Positions 25,910 through 26,963 of a stretch of DNA of 26,963 nucleotides are shown one piece after another. The first letter of the stretch is position 1; each line of letters opens with the position of its first letter. This stretch comes from CAZKUN01 sp964555935 (lineage in GTDB: Bacteria > Armatimonadota > Zipacnadia > Zipacnadales > VGFC01), in NCBI GenBank assembly GCA_964555935.1, contig CAZKUN010000116.1, positions 1 to 26,963 of the forward strand, given 5' to 3'. Position numbers and translations under genes: made by a program. The notes under the pieces were generated by a model that saw only the letters and a list, made by a program, of their open reading frames with translations, had not been told where the DNA came from and did not search any database.

Positions 25910-26963
25910 TCAGTATGGCTCGACCGCTACCTTCGGGAAGTCGATGAGCCGCAGCATCCAGTTGATGCGCTCGTATTCAGTGGGTCGGTGATGGGCGTAG
26001 AAGAAGAACCCACCGTCCAACCCCTCGCTGACCCACCCGCGGGCGATGTCCAGATGATGCGACCGCGGTGTGTCGAAGCCCTGCCAGTAGAGATCCCCCC
26101 AGAGCTTGACGGGAGTGCCGGCGATGGCCTCCTTGTAGCGCTTCATCGAGAACTCCTGCATCCGCACGTGTGACACCAGCGGCATGACCCGGTCGATCCA
26201 CCCATTCTGCGCCCACGTCTTCAGCGCGGCCACGAACCATGCGTGTTCGCCTCCATACGTTTCGTGCCCGGGGCTGTCCGCCAGCATGTACGAGGGAATG
26301 CGCGTGGCTATCGTCACCGGGTGCCGCCACTTCATCTCCGCCTCCGCCCGGCGCTCGTGGATCCGGCGCACGACGTCCACTAGCGAGGCCTCATCGTACG
26401 CATTCTTGTAGCCCCATCTCCCGAAGTCCAGATTGATGCCGTCAAGGTCGTACTTCATGAGCAACTCGCCAGCAACGGCCACGGCGTAGTCTCGCACAGC
26501 TTCCTCTCGGTAATCCAGGAACATCACGTGATCGGACAGACACTTCCCATGCTCGATGACAAAGCGCTCCGTGAGCTGCGGGGCGTCTGTGATGTGGGTT
26601 ACGTTCATCCCCATGTCGGCGAAGACGTTGAGCCCGGCGGCCCGGCCCTCCTCGATGGCAACAGCCAGAGGATCTCCCTGCTCCATCCACGCAGCCCACT
26701 TCGCGGCGCCGCGCCAGTTGAGCGACTCCGCCGGACCCCGTACCGCACCACCGAACACGTTCCGCGTTCTCTCAATGGCCCGCTGGAAGGCCTCCTCGGT
26801 GCCGATGGCCTCCCGCTCGACGATGTCACTGTAGTACCACGCCTTGATCCCCAGGCGAATGACGTGGACGTACACATCTGTGCATCCGCGATCCCGCTGC
26901 AGCCGCATCTCATTGCGCGTGTGATCGCGCAGGGCCAGTACCGCCGGCTCCATTTGAGCCGGC
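25910..26963 (-). CDS. Partial glycosidase-like TIM-barrel protein (5' end outside the window)
   Basis: At least 347 residues; the frame is open to the window edge and the protein begins mid-domain, so I treat it as truncated at its N-terminus even though an ATG occurs at 26953. It resembles the family-10-like/DUF187 barrels. GLNVFADMGMNVTHI and ELLMKYDLDGINLDFGRWGY are typical core strands (the Asp and Asp/Phe of DGINLDF lie at the barrel mouth), then WIDRVMPLVSHVRMQEF, KLWGDLYWQGFDTPRSHH and GGFFFYAHHRP. No signal peptide can be seen because the start is missing. The gene ends shortly before repeat R2 copy B and runs toward the large glycosidase operon, so it may be the first gene of the same minus-strand cluster. 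Confidence 0.65.
   Translation of the reverse strand, partial: PAQMEPAVLALRDHTRNEMRLQRDRGCTDVYVHVIRLGIKAWYYSDIVEREAIGTEEAFQRAIERTRNVFGGAVRGPAESLNWRGAAKWAAWMEQGDPLAVAIEEGRAAGLNVFADMGMNVTHITDAPQLTERFVIEHGKCLSDHVMFLDYREEAVRDYAVAVAGELLMKYDLDGINLDFGRWGYKNAYDEASLVDVVRRIHERRAEAEMKWRHPVTIATRIPSYMLADSPGHETYGGEHAWFVAALKTWAQNGWIDRVMPLVSHVRMQEFSMKRYKEAIAGTPVKLWGDLYWQGFDTPRSHHLDIARGWVSEGLDGGFFFYAHHRPTEYERINWMLRLIDFPKVAVEPY
26943..26963. repeat. Perfect inverted repeat at the window end
   Basis: GCCGGCTC (26943-26950) and GAGCCGGC (26956-26963) are exact reverse complements around five bases. The sequence ends on the last base of the right arm. If the window is a whole contig, an assembly end at a fold-back site is likely; if not, it is a small palindrome inside the barrel gene. 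Confidence 0.5.

Noticed and set aside
1..26963. CRISPR arrays, tRNA, rRNA or known riboswitches
   Set aside because: I saw no regularly spaced direct repeats, no cloverleaf with a GGTTCGA-type arm, and no rRNA or riboswitch core. This was a visual check; tRNAscan-SE and Infam-type searches such as Infernal with Rfam would be decisive.

Overview
The window is GC-rich DNA from a bacterium that I read as an environmental, probably uncultured member of the PVC group (Planctomycetota, Verrucomicrobiota, Lentisphaerota) or of Armatimonadota. The reasons are a dense set of secreted glycosidase-like TIM-barrel proteins, a DUF4838 protein, family-9 carbohydrate-binding modules, a sugar-phosphate isomerase/epimerase and a Tat-exported protein of unknown family, with no SusC/SusD pair. 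This placement is inference: there is no rRNA, tRNA or informational gene to test it. A run of ten N marks a scaffold join at 3861-3870.

Layout. A plus-strand cluster (121-8694) encodes a GH42-like glycosidase, a secreted TIM-barrel protein cut by the gap, a family-10-like glycosidase with two C-terminal sandwich modules, a cytoplasmic isomerase/epimerase and a Tat-exported protein. About 460 bp without a convincing gene follows. Everything from 9159 to the right end is on the minus strand except one transposase. Read in transcription order from the right it holds: a partial TIM-barrel protein (25910-26963); a 1662-residue multidomain secreted glycosidase and a six-hairpin glycosidase that look like one operon (25363 down to 18460); a small zinc-ribbon protein; a DUF4838 protein whose frame is broken at two homopolymers (17434-14921); a plus-strand IS transposase (13708-14751); a large CBM9-esterase/peptidase fusion (13502-10137); a tiny ORF coupled to a small secreted protein; and the C-terminal remnant of a CHAT domain.

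How it fits together. The secreted enzymes would debranch and cut a complex plant or algal polysaccharide (galactosides, uronides and esters are plausible but unproven). The cytoplasmic isomerase/epimerase and the six-hairpin enzyme would process imported products. No transporter or regulator is present.

The most unusual signal is a pair of dispersed repeat families. R1 is about 100 bp, with three copies about 81-82% identical without gaps plus one shorter degenerate copy. Each copy lies just upstream of a secreted-enzyme gene and in that gene's orientation, and it carries a hairpin. R2 is about 95 bp, with two copies 84% identical. At two loci the order R2 - small ORF - R1 - glycosidase gene is repeated, which suggests a modular unit I cannot assign to a known element class. 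All identities were counted by eye from the sequence.
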